A stretch of 64,000 bases of DNA from assembly GCA_963822295.1 (NCBI GenBank), contig CAWGHD010000002.1, positions 2,604,001-2,668,000 of the forward strand, given 5' to 3'. Shown here one piece after another: positions 52,763-60,488 of the stretch (positions are counted from its first letter, which is position 1; every line of letters starts with the position of its first letter). The DNA is from VRUE01 sp963822295. GTDB taxonomy: Bacteria > Actinomycetota > Thermoleophilia > Solirubrobacterales > 70-9. A program made the position numbers and the translations under genes. A model generated the notes under the pieces. It was given only the letters and a program-made list of their open reading frames with translations, did no database searches and was not told the origin of the DNA.

Positions 52763-53556
52763 GCGGTGAGCCCTCCGTCGACCAGGAGCTGGTGGCCGGT
52801 CAGGTAGCTCGAGGCGTCCGAGGCGAGGAACACGAGCGGGCCGGTGAGGTCGCCGGCCTCGGCCATTCTCCCGAGCGGCACCCTCGCGCAGTACTTGCGC
52901 AGGAACTCGTCGTCCTGATCCCCCTTGACCCCGCCGGGGGAGAGCGCGTTTACGCGGACGCCGCGTGGCCCCCAGAGGCGGGCGAAGTACCTGGTCAGGC
53001 TGACCACCGCCGCCTTCGATGCCCCGTAGGCGGGGGGCTTGAGGAAGGGGGGCTCCATATCGAGGTGATCGTAGAGGCTCGGATCGGGAGCTATCGAGGC
53101 GTAGAGCGAGCCGATGGTGACGATCGACCCGCGGCCCTCGCGCGCCATTGCGCCGCCGAAGACCTGGATCGCGTGAAAGGTGCCGAGGACGTTCACATCG
53201 ATGGTTCGGCGGAAGTCGTCTGATGGGATCTCGTCGATCGCGTGGCTGACCGTCGCGGCGGCGGGCGGCTGATCGATTCCCGCGCTGCAGACCAGCACCG
53301 AGGCGGCGCCGTGCAGCCCGAGAACCTCCTCGCCGACCTCTTCCAGGCGCTTCCGGTCGCAGACGTCGGCAACCCGGTGCTGATAGTCGCCCTCCAGCTC
53401 CTCGAGGTCTGCCTGGAGCCGCTCCGCGCCGTCGTCGCCGAGGTCGATGCCGACGACATGAGCTCCCTCCTGAGCGAGGGCCCGGGCCCAAACCGGCCCC
53501 AGGCGCCCGAGGGAGCCGGTCACGACCGCGGTGCGACCTGCGAGTGCCCCAGTCAC
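52759..53556 (-). CDS. short-chain dehydrogenase/reductase
   Basis: 265 residues from GTG 53556, overlapping the neuB-like stop (GTGA). NAD(P) motif TAVVTGSLGRLGPVWARALA (TGxxxxxG), VLVCSAGIDQPPAA in place of NNAG, catalytic Ser in IVTIGSLYASIAPDPSLYDH and the Tyr-x3-Lys pair in KPPAYGASKAAVVSLTRYFA, PGGVKGDQDDEF, and C-terminal YLTGHQLLVDGGLTA. A classical SDR; it probably oxidises or reduces a sugar keto group of the ulosonate or its precursor. Confidence 0.9.
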   Translation of the reverse strand: MTGALAGRTAVVTGSLGRLGPVWARALAQEGAHVVGIDLGDDGAERLQADLEELEGDYQHRVADVCDRKRLEEVGEEVLGLHGAASVLVCSAGIDQPPAAATVSHAIDEIPSDDFRRTIDVNVLGTFHAIQVFGGAMAREGRGSIVTIGSLYASIAPDPSLYDHLDMEPPFLKPPAYGASKAAVVSLTRYFARLWGPRGVRVNALSPGGVKGDQDDEFLRKYCARVPLGRMAEAGDLTGPLVFLASDASSYLTGHQLLVDGGLTA

Positions 53557-54689
53557 TTGCTGGAGGCGCCGCTCTGGGCGGGCTCGGCCTCCGAGGCCTC
53601 GAATCCCTCAATCATCTCGAAGCTGAGCGCGCCGGCCTTCGGCACGGCCTGGCGCAGGCGCTGGCCGATGAAGCGGTCCAGCTCGCTGGGCGGCACGCCG
53701 TCGCCCGGCGAGCAGGCAGTGATGTCCTCGGCCTCGAGGGTCTCGCCCGGGACCAGGTCGCGGGCGGCGACCAGTTTCTTGCCCATCTTCAGGACCGCCT
53801 CGGTCTCCGAAGGGTGGACCTTCTTCTTTCCGTCGCCGAGGGCCAGACGCGTCCTGCGCAGATCGCGCACCATCTTCTCCATGCCCTGAGGCTCCAGCGA
53901 GAAGCTGTGGTCGGTCCCCTTCATCGCGCGGTTGAGCGTGAAGTGCTTCTCGATGATCCGCCCGCCCATGACATAGGCCGCGATCGCCATCGCGATGCCG
54001 CTGTCATGACTCGACAGGCCGACGACGGACCGTGGGAAGAGCTCTCTATATGTATCGATGACCTTGAGGTCGAGCTGGTCCCATTCGGGCGGGTAGCCGG
54101 CGGTGCACTGGAGGATCGCGACGTCGGTCTTCGCCGAGGCGGCCTCATAGGCGCGGCGCACATCGCCCAGCGTCGCTCCGCCGGTCGAGATGATCATCGG
54201 CTTGCCCGTTTCCGCGATCAGCTTGATCAACGGCAGGTTCTTGAGGTCTCCGGAGGCGACCTTGTAGGCCGGCATGTCGAGCTCGGCAAGCGCGTCGACG
54301 CTCTCCGGGTCGAAGGCGGTGGCGAAGAAGGTGATTCCTATCTCGTCCGCGTGGGCCATCAGCTCGCGGTACTCGTCAGGGCCGAACTCGAGGAACTCGC
54401 GGTGCTCGCCGTACGTGGCTCCGAAGCTGTTCTCATGCTCGTAGGGCCGGGCGAAATACTCCGGCGTGTAGAGCGTGCGGTTGGTCCGCTTCTGCAGCTT
54501 CACCGCACTCGCCCCACAGCGCTTTGCCTCGTCGAAGAATTGCTTCGCCTGCTCGACCGATCCCTGATGGTTGTGACCGATCTCAGCGATCACATAGCAG
54601 TCGGTGTCGTCGGCGATCCGATCGGCGCCGATGTACATCTCCCGTGGATCGTGTCCAGAAAGCACGCTTGTTCCAGTGGCCCCCACCAA
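53553..54689 (-). CDS. NeuB-family synthase (PEP-condensing ulosonic acid synthase) with SAF domain
   Basis: 378 residues from TTG 54689, which has TATCCT 6 nt upstream; ATG 54638 is an alternative. TIM-barrel NeuB domain: CYVIAEIGHNHQGSVEQAKQ, GASAVKLQKRTNRTLYTPEY, FFATAFDPESVDALAELDMP, YKVASGDLKNLPLIKLIAET, MIISTGGATLGDVRRAYEAA, LQCTAGYPPEWDQLDLKVID, VGLSSHDSGIAMAIAAYVMG and IIEKHFTLNRAMKGTDHSFS. A C-terminal antifreeze-like/SAF domain follows (LVAARDLVPGETLEAEDITA). The family condenses PEP with an aldose to a 3-deoxy-ulosonic acid. FARPYEHENSFGATYGEHRE is an atypical loop compared with sialate synthases, so the aldose may be unusual. Confidence 0.9.
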   Translation of the reverse strand: MVGATGTSVLSGHDPREMYIGADRIADDTDCYVIAEIGHNHQGSVEQAKQFFDEAKRCGASAVKLQKRTNRTLYTPEYFARPYEHENSFGATYGEHREFLEFGPDEYRELMAHADEIGITFFATAFDPESVDALAELDMPAYKVASGDLKNLPLIKLIAETGKPMIISTGGATLGDVRRAYEAASAKTDVAILQCTAGYPPEWDQLDLKVIDTYRELFPRSVVGLSSHDSGIAMAIAAYVMGGRIIEKHFTLNRAMKGTDHSFSLEPQGMEKMVRDLRRTRLALGDGKKKVHPSETEAVLKMGKKLVAARDLVPGETLEAEDITACSPGDGVPPSELDRFIGQRLRQAVPKAGALSFEMIEGFEASEAEPAQSGASSK

Positions 54690-54695
54690 CCGCTG

Positions 54696-54701
54696 AGGAT
54701 A
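54696..54701 (-). promoter_or_regulatory. TAnnnT -10 element for the leaderless neuB-like operon
   Basis: TATCCT (minus strand) ends 6 nt before TTG 54689. The region 54715-54760 is clearly more AT-rich than its surroundings, consistent with a divergent promoter region serving this operon and the hydrolase at 54824. Confidence 0.45.
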
Positions 54702-54823
54702 GCCAACAGTTCTCTTAAATAGATGTCTGACCGCACAAATAAGTTGTTGTTTGATTGGACAAGAACTCGATCAGGGCAAGACCCTAGAGTTGTCCGGGTG
54801 CCTTCTCCTGCGGTGACTCCTTG

Positions 54824-56260
54824 ATGCCCGCTCATCGGCTCGTCGTGGCGCTCGCCGCCGCGATCTCCCTGATGGCCTTTGCCGCCGCCGCCCATGCCCG
54901 GCCTCTCGTAACCGGGGTCTCGGGGGTCGCCAGCGAAGACCCGATCGCGTTCGAGCGGGTGCGGGACGCCGGCGCCGATCTCGTCCAGATCCACATCCCT
55001 TGGCACGATGTCGCCCCGCAGGTCGAGCCCGCCTCCTGGGATCCCACGAACCCGTCCAACCCGAGCTACGAATGGGCGAAGATCGACCCGCTGGTCAGCC
55101 GTGCGGCCGCCGCGGGCCTGGTGCCGATGGCGTTGGTCGACGGTGGCCCCCCATGGGCCCAGCGCTGTGAGCCCCCGGCCTTCGCGGCGGTACGGATCTG
55201 CGACCCCGACCCTGCCGACCTGGCCGCGTTCGCGACCGCTGCGGCCCGCCGCTACAGCGGCCTGATGGGGTTTCCCCGGATTCGCTATTGGCAGGGTCTC
55301 AACGAGCCCAACCTCAGCCTCTTCTTCAACCCGCAGTTCATCGGCCGCAAGATCGTCTCGCCCGACCTCTACCGGGCCCTGATCAACTCTTTCTCGGCTG
55401 CCGTGAAGTCCGTCAATCCGTCAAACCTGGTCCTCGCGGCGGGGCTCGGCCCGGTGGCGATCCCCGGTCACACGATCGGGCCGATGAAGTTCGCCCGCGC
55501 CCTCCTCTGCATGCAGGGAAGGCGGAATCCTCGGCCCACCAAGGGCAACTGCGGCGGGGGCGTGCGCTTTGACATCTTCGACATTCACCCGTACACGACC
55601 GGTGGGCCCGGCCACGTCGGCGACGCCGACGACGTCGAGCTGGCGGACCTCCCCAAGCTCCAGGAATTGCTGACCGCCGCCGACAGGGCGGGGCGAATCA
55701 AGAATCGGTCCCAGAGCACTCCACTGTGGATCACGGAGTTCTCCTGGGATTCCAAGCCCCCGGACCCGGGGGGGCTCGAAATGTCGACGCTGACCAGGTG
55801 GGCGGCGGTGGCGATGCACAGGGCCTGGGCGGCCGGGGTGGACCACTTCTTCTGGTACGGCCTGCGCGACTTCCCCACCGACGGGCGGCCCTTCCGCGAG
55901 TCCGTGCAGTCGGGCCTCTACTTTCGTGGGGCCAGCATCGCCGCCGACCGCCCGAAGCGGCTTCTCGCCGCGTTTCGGTTCCCCTTCGTGGCGAGCGCGG
56001 AGCGGGGCGGGTTCGCGTTCTGGGGCCGCACTCCGACCAGCAGCGCCGGACGGGTGACGATCCAGGTCATGTCGGGCGGCGGTTGGCGAACGGTCGCCGG
56101 GGCGAGGGCCGCACGCAGCGGGATCTTCACCGGCAGAGTGGAGCTGCCGAACGCCGGCAAGAGGCCGCGGGGTCTCGTACGCGCCCGCTTCCTCTACAGC
56201 CTGACGGTTCCGTTCTCGCTGCGAGAACTGCGGGATTTCCACCAGCCGCCATTCGGCTAG
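54824..56260 (+). CDS. secreted clan-A glycoside hydrolase
   Basis: 478 residues from ATG 54824 (a TTG directly in front is also in frame). Signal peptide LVVALAAAISLMAFAAAAHA. Catalytic Glu residues: RYWQGLNEPNLSLFFNPQF (E161) and LWITEFSWDSKPPDPGG (E305). IFDIHPYTTGGPGHVGDADD and the ending FHQPPFG match the enzyme at 23700 closely, so the two are recent paralogues at opposite ends of the glycan locus. Probably acts on the exported glycan. Followed after 9 nt by the glycosylphosphotransferase. Confidence 0.86.
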   Translation: MPAHRLVVALAAAISLMAFAAAAHARPLVTGVSGVASEDPIAFERVRDAGADLVQIHIPWHDVAPQVEPASWDPTNPSNPSYEWAKIDPLVSRAAAAGLVPMALVDGGPPWAQRCEPPAFAAVRICDPDPADLAAFATAAARRYSGLMGFPRIRYWQGLNEPNLSLFFNPQFIGRKIVSPDLYRALINSFSAAVKSVNPSNLVLAAGLGPVAIPGHTIGPMKFARALLCMQGRRNPRPTKGNCGGGVRFDIFDIHPYTTGGPGHVGDADDVELADLPKLQELLTAADRAGRIKNRSQSTPLWITEFSWDSKPPDPGGLEMSTLTRWAAVAMHRAWAAGVDHFFWYGLRDFPTDGRPFRESVQSGLYFRGASIAADRPKRLLAAFRFPFVASAERGGFAFWGRTPTSSAGRVTIQVMSGGGWRTVAGARAARSGIFTGRVELPNAGKRPRGLVRARFLYSLTVPFSLRELRDFHQPPFG

Positions 56261-56263
56261 CCT
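56258..56263 (+). promoter_or_regulatory. TAnnnT -10 element before the glycosylphosphotransferase gene
   Basis: TAGCCT spans the previous stop codon and ends 6 nt before GTG 56270; no Shine-Dalgarno sequence is seen. Confidence 0.35.
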
Positions 56264-56269
56264 GACCCT

Positions 56270-57715
56270 GTGGCGCAGGCGCAGGTACGCGAGCCGTCGG
56301 AGGCCTCGGTCCAGAGGGTGTTCCGATCCAGGCATCGCGACCGCGACTTCGCGCTGCGCCGGGCGCTTCTGCTCTCGGACTGGCTCTCGCTCCTCGTCGC
56401 CCTCGTGGGTGCGATCGCAATCGCCGGCGGTGAGGGAACGAGCGTCGGAGAAGCCGTCTGGATCGTCCCGACCTACCCCATCTGGGCGGTCCTCTTCCGA
56501 ACCTACGGCCTCTACCACCGTCCCCTGCGCAGCTCCGAGCCGACTCACCTCGGTGACCTGTCGCCTCTTTTCCACGCTCTGCTGATCGGGACCGCCGGCC
56601 TCTGGCTGTTCTTCAAGGCCGCCCCCCCGAGCGAGCTGCACCTCGACGAGATTGCCGTCTTCATCGCCGTGGCCCTGCCGCTGATCGCCGGCCTGCGTGT
56701 CGTCGTTCGCCTCGCCAACCTTCGCATCCAGGGCCCGGAGCGCGTCTTCGCGATTGCGCCCGAGGCCGACCTGCGGATCCTCCAGCGCAAGCTCGACAAC
56801 CATCCCGAGTACGAGATGAAGTTGGTCGGCGCCCTGGTCGGGGAGGGTGGGGCCCCGGACCTCGGCCTGCCGATTCGCATCGGCCCGGATGAGGTCGGCG
56901 CTCTCGTCTCCTCCGGCCAAATCGACCGCCTCGTCGTCCAGCTGGAGTCCGGTCACTTCTCCCAGGACGAGGTCGTCGAGCTGCAGCGCGCCTGCTTCCG
57001 CGCCGGGATCCGCTTCGCCGCCTACCTGCGCAACAAGACCCTCCTGCTGCCCGGTGTCGAGATCGACCACATCGAGGGGATGGGGATGCTGTCCTACGAT
57101 CCGCCGGTCCTCTCCCGCTCGTCCGTGGCGATGAAGCGCGGCCTCGATCTGCTGGTCTCCGTGGTGCTGCTCGTTCTGCTTGCCCCGCTGATGGCGCTGA
57201 TCGCCATCGCGGTGAAGCTCGACTCGCGGGGGGACGTCTTCTACAGACAGGTGCGCGTCGGCAAGGACGGGCGGCGCTTCCTCCTGCTCAAGTTCCGGAC
57301 GATGGTGCCGGAGGCGGACCGGCAGGACAGCGAGCTGATGAAGAGGAGCAATGACCCGGACTGGTTGATCCTCGACCGTGACCCCAGGGTCACCCGGCTG
57401 GGGGCCTTCCTGCGACGCAACAGCCTCGACGAGCTACCCCAGTTCCTGCACGTCCTGAAAGGAGAGATGAGCCTCGTCGGGCCCCGGCCCCTGAGCGAGC
57501 GGGACGACGAGGCGGTTCGCGGATGGGCGCGCCATCGCCTTGACCTGATGCCGGGAATCACGGGCTATTGGCAGGTGCTCGGTCGCAACACGATCCCGTT
57601 CCAGGAGATGGTGGAGATCGACTACGCCTACGTCGCCAACTGGTCGATGGGCCACGACCTGAAATTGCTGCTTCAGACGATCCCGGCGGTCCTGCGCCGC
57701 CGCGGCGCCAACTAG
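56270..57715 (+). CDS. exopolysaccharide polyprenyl glycosylphosphotransferase
   Basis: 481 residues from GTG 56270. N-terminal membrane region (ALLLSDWLSLLVALVGAIAI, IVPTYPIWAVLFRTYGLYHR, LLIGTAGLWLFFKAA and one more span), a CoA-binding-like middle domain, then the Bac_transf domain (about 285-481): KRGLDLLVSVVLLVLLAPLM, VFYRQVRVGKDGRRFLLLKF, RTMVPEADRQDSELMKRSND, FLRRNSLDELPQFLHVLKGE and MSLVGPRPLSERDDEAVRGW. The DELPQ and VGPRP motifs are diagnostic. It transfers the first sugar-1-phosphate to undecaprenyl phosphate, starting repeat-unit assembly at the inner membrane face. Confidence 0.93.
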   Translation: MAQAQVREPSEASVQRVFRSRHRDRDFALRRALLLSDWLSLLVALVGAIAIAGGEGTSVGEAVWIVPTYPIWAVLFRTYGLYHRPLRSSEPTHLGDLSPLFHALLIGTAGLWLFFKAAPPSELHLDEIAVFIAVALPLIAGLRVVVRLANLRIQGPERVFAIAPEADLRILQRKLDNHPEYEMKLVGALVGEGGAPDLGLPIRIGPDEVGALVSSGQIDRLVVQLESGHFSQDEVVELQRACFRAGIRFAAYLRNKTLLLPGVEIDHIEGMGMLSYDPPVLSRSSVAMKRGLDLLVSVVLLVLLAPLMALIAIAVKLDSRGDVFYRQVRVGKDGRRFLLLKFRTMVPEADRQDSELMKRSNDPDWLILDRDPRVTRLGAFLRRNSLDELPQFLHVLKGEMSLVGPRPLSERDDEAVRGWARHRLDLMPGITGYWQVLGRNTIPFQEMVEIDYAYVANWSMGHDLKLLLQTIPAVLRRRGAN

Positions 57716-57716
57716 C

Positions 57717-58751
57717 TCAGGGGCTCCGCAGCAGCCAGCGCACCACCCGCCAGTAGGCGCGCATCCCCCAGCGGATCGGCGCCGAGTCCACCGCGCCGTG
57801 GAAGAACGGCGAGTCGAGGTCGGGGGTGAGCCAGGTCGCGAACTCGGCCGGCTCGACGGCGCGGGTCGCCTGGATCCGACGGCGCTCGCGCAGGAGGCGC
57901 GGCAGCCAGCGGACGACGTCGAGGATCGCGCCGAGCTTCTGGGGCCCCCAGCCCCCCCGGGCGGAGACGACGAGCAGCGCCGCCTCGGTCGCGAGCAGGG
58001 CGGGGAGGAGGAGGATCAGGAGGCGGGTGGGGTAGATCCGGATCAGGAAGGCCCAGCGGTTGCGCTCGAGCCAGCGCCACTTGTGATGGCGGCCGGGGGC
58101 TCCGAACTCGTAGTTGTGGTCCACCTTGGCGGTCGGTTCGATCCCGAGTTGCCCGCCGGCGAGCCGCAGGCGCAGGGAGAGGTCGACGTCCTCGTGGTAG
58201 AGGAAGAACTCCTCGGCGAAACCGCCCGCCGCGGCCCAGGTGACCCGCGGGATCGCGAAGCAAGCGCCCGACAGCGCCGGCACCTCCGACGGGTCCGGCG
58301 CGTCCCAGATCGAGCGCCCGTGGGAGCCGGCCCAGACGATGCCCGTGAAGTGGACCGGGTTGCCGGCCGAGTTGATCCGGGTCCCGCGGTTGTCGGCGAC
58401 GAGCGCCTGCCAGGCGGCCCATCCCCTCTCCTCGAGCCACGGCCTGCGGATCGCCTCGCCGAACCCGACCAGCGGCGCCGCGTCGGGGTTGAGGACGATC
58501 AGCAGCTCGCCCGTCGACGCCGCGGCGGCCTGGTTGCAGGCGGCGGCGAAGCCGACGTTGCTCGAGTTGCGGATCAGCCGCGCGTCCGGGGCGAGCTTTC
58601 CGATCAGCTCGGCGGTGCCGTCGCCGGAGTCGTTGTCGACGATCACCAGCTCGTCCCCGTCCTCCATCTCCGCCGCCAGCGCCGGGAGCGTCACCAGGAG
58701 CTCTTCCCGGCTGTTCCACGTCACGATCAGGACCGACAGGGTTGGTCGCAC
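57717..58751 (-). CDS. GT2-family glycosyltransferase (rhamnosyltransferase-like)
   Basis: 344 residues from GTG 58751, with TACCGT 8 nt upstream. GT-A fold: TLSVLIVTWNSREELLVTLP, DELVIVDNDSGDGTAELIGK, NSSNVGFAAACNQAAAASTG, LLIVLNPDAAPLVGF (NPD in place of DxD), LSGACFAIPRVTWAAAGGFA and EEFFLYHEDVDLSLRLRLAG (ED catalytic region). A hydrophobic C-terminal segment (LLILLLPALLATEAALLVVS) probably binds the membrane. N-terminal motifs resemble rhamnosyltransferases, which would fit the gmd/rmd pair, but the donor is not certain. Confidence 0.88.
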   Translation of the reverse strand: MRPTLSVLIVTWNSREELLVTLPALAAEMEDGDELVIVDNDSGDGTAELIGKLAPDARLIRNSSNVGFAAACNQAAAASTGELLIVLNPDAAPLVGFGEAIRRPWLEERGWAAWQALVADNRGTRINSAGNPVHFTGIVWAGSHGRSIWDAPDPSEVPALSGACFAIPRVTWAAAGGFAEEFFLYHEDVDLSLRLRLAGGQLGIEPTAKVDHNYEFGAPGRHHKWRWLERNRWAFLIRIYPTRLLILLLPALLATEAALLVVSARGGWGPQKLGAILDVVRWLPRLLRERRRIQATRAVEPAEFATWLTPDLDSPFFHGAVDSAPIRWGMRAYWRVVRWLLRSP

Positions 58752-58811
58752 CGCGGCGGACGGTATTGATCCGCAGTCGCGCGTGGGTTCTTACAGTTCG
58801 CGCGTCCCAGG

Positions 58812-58840
58812 TTGAAACGTGTTGTCTACGGTGCCAAGAT
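58812..58840 (+). promoter_or_regulatory. repeated promoter, copy 1
   Basis: TTGAAA (58812-58817), a 17-nt spacer, CAAGAT (58835-58840), then exactly 7 nt to ATG 58848. The same layout recurs at 59185 and 60531, and the sequence TTGAAACGT...TCTACGGTG is conserved between copies. Confidence 0.5.
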
Positions 58841-58847
58841 GCCGACG

Positions 58848-59138
58848 ATGCGAGAGGCCTGGACCGACGAGCGACTCGACGAACTCAACAAGAGGGTCGA
58901 CGACGGCTTCAACGAGATGCGCGAGGAATTCAGGGAGATGCGTCGCGAAAACGCGGCGTTCCGAGCTGAGATGAACCGGCGGTTCGACGCTGAGATGAGC
59001 CAGATGAACGGGCGGTTTGACTCTGAGATGGGCCAGATGAACGGGCGGTTCGACTCGCTCCAGCGGACGATGCTCCAGGTCGGCGGCGGCCTCTTCGCAA
59101 CCTTCGCCGTCGGCTTCCTCGGGCTCGCCTTCGGCTAG
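58848..59138 (+). CDS. small coiled-coil protein with C-terminal membrane segment, copy 1
   Basis: 96 residues from ATG 58848, placed by the leaderless promoter; ATG 58839 is in frame. MREAWTDERLDELNKRVDDG opens a long charged coil; two 11-residue repeats (each with QMNGRFDSEMG-like sequence) come next, then SLQRTMLQVGG and a span GLFATFAVGFLGLAFG. About 90 percent identical in DNA to copy 2 over shared parts (estimate by eye). A tail-anchored oligomer is likely; function unknown. Confidence 0.6.
   Translation: MREAWTDERLDELNKRVDDGFNEMREEFREMRRENAAFRAEMNRRFDAEMSQMNGRFDSEMGQMNGRFDSLQRTMLQVGGGLFATFAVGFLGLAFG
58989..59054 (+). repeat. two tandem 33-bp repeats inside the coiled-coil gene
   Basis: Units 58989-59021 and 59022-59054 are nearly identical (GAGATG.GCCAGATGAACGG core) and add 11 residues each in frame. 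Copy 2 of the gene (59221) lacks them, so they arose or were lost after duplication. Confidence 0.85.
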
Positions 59139-59184
59139 TCGATCCTCGGGTGCAGGTGATTTCTTACCTTTCGCCCAAGTTCTG

Positions 59185-59213
59185 TTGAAACGTTTCGTCT
59201 ACGGTGCCAACAT
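59185..59213 (+). promoter_or_regulatory. repeated promoter, copy 2
   Basis: TTGAAA (59185-59190), a 17-nt spacer, CAACAT (59208-59213), then 7 nt to GTG 59221. Confidence 0.5.
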
Positions 59214-59220
59214 GAGCACC

Positions 59221-59445
59221 GTGCGAGAGGCCTGGACCGACGAGCGACTCGATGAACTCAACGGCCGGGTCGAAAACGGCTTCAAGGAGACGCGCGAGGA
59301 ATTCAGGGAGATGCGTCGCGAAAACGCAGCGTTCCGGGCTGAGATGAACGGGCGGTTCGACTCGCTCCAGCGCACGCTGCTCCAGGTCGGCGGCGGCCTC
59401 TTCGCCACCTTCGCCGTCGGCTTCCTCGGGCTCGCCTTCGGCTAG
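59221..59445 (+). CDS. small coiled-coil protein with C-terminal membrane segment, copy 2
   Basis: 74 residues from GTG 59221 (ATG 59212 is in frame and would overlap the -10). REAWTDERLDELNGRVENGF, EEFREMRRENAAFRAEMNGR, then SLQRTLLQVGG and the same span GLFATFAVGFLGLAFG. A tandem copy of the gene at 58848, beginning about 80 nt after it ends. Unknown function. Confidence 0.6.
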   Translation: MREAWTDERLDELNGRVENGFKETREEFREMRRENAAFRAEMNGRFDSLQRTLLQVGGGLFATFAVGFLGLAFG

Positions 59446-59460
59446 CGCGTGAGCCGTCGC

Positions 59461-60480
59461 TTAGGGGCGCCAGCTCGGCGGCAGGTTGCGCTCGACCTCG
59501 ATCTCGCCGGCGAACTCGACCGGGTCGCGGGCGCCGTGCTCGCGGACCCAGGCGGCCATGCGCTCGATGCCCGGTGCGCAGGTCGATCGGCTCCGGCGGG
59601 TCGAAGACCTCGCGGACCTTGGCGTGGTCGGAGAAGGCGTGGACGACCTCGTTGCGCGCCGGCAGGTGCTCGACGCGCCGGCTCGACCCCGAACGCGTCG
59701 GCGACCTCCTCGGCCAGCTCGAGGATCGTGTAGGGCGTGTCGGCGCCGATGTTGAAGATCTCGTTGGCCGACGCCGGCGACGAGCGGGCTGCGGGCGATG
59801 ATCGGCGCGACGTCGGCGATGTGCGAGAAGGCGCGCGTCTGCAGGCCGTCGCCGAAGACCGGCATCGGCTCGCCCGCGCAGCACCGCGTTCATGAAGATG
59901 CCGATGACGTTGCGGTACTGGTCGGCGATGTTCTGGCGCTCGCCGTAGACGTTGTGCGGGCGGAAGATCGTGTAGTCGAGCCCGAACATCTCGTGCGCGG
60001 CGGCGAGGTCGAGCTCGACCGCGTACTTCGAGATGCCGTAGGGGTCCTCGGGCTGCGGCGTCATGTCCTCGGTCATCGGCAGCTGGCCCGCGCCGTAGAC
60101 GGCGATCGACGAGGTGAAGACGAAGCGCTCGACGTCGTGCAGGATCGCCTGGTTGATCAGGTTGACGCTGGCCTCGAGGTTGGTCCGGTAGTTGAAGGCG
60201 CGGATGAAGTGCGAGAGGCCCTCGGCCGCGTAGGCGCCGAGGTGGTAGACGTAGTCGAAGCGGCCCGTCCGTCCCACAGGCCGGCGACGAAGTCGGCGTC
60301 GCGCAGGTCGCCCTCGACCCACGTCGCGCCCCGGCCGGGACGTTCTCGCGGAAGCCGCCGGAGAGGTCGTCGGTGGCGACGACCTCCATGCCCAGCTCGA
60401 GGCAGCGCGTCGACGACGTGGGAGCCGATGAAGCCGGCGGCGCCGGTGACCAGGACCCTCGGTGCGGAGTCTGCGGACAT
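59461..60480 (-). CDS. NAD-dependent sugar epimerase/dehydratase, frame-disrupted
   Basis: About 340 codons. Starts SADSAPRVLVTGAAGFIGSH (NAD-binding) at ATG 60480, with TAGGAT 8 nt upstream. Across frames one reads FDYVYHLGAYAAEGLSHFIR, FVFTSSIAVYGAGQLPMTED, PYGISKYAVELDLAAAHEMF (Tyr-x3-Lys), PHNVYGERQNIADQYRNVIG, then FGDGLQTRAFSHIADVAPII and FNIGADTPYTILELAEEVAD. This is the extended SDR order of UDP-glucose 4-epimerase-like enzymes. Breaks occur near 60270-60420, 59860, 59770 and 59590-59700, with similarity kept throughout, so sequence error is more likely than a dead gene. Confidence 0.72.
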
Positions 60481-60488
60481 CGCGGGCG

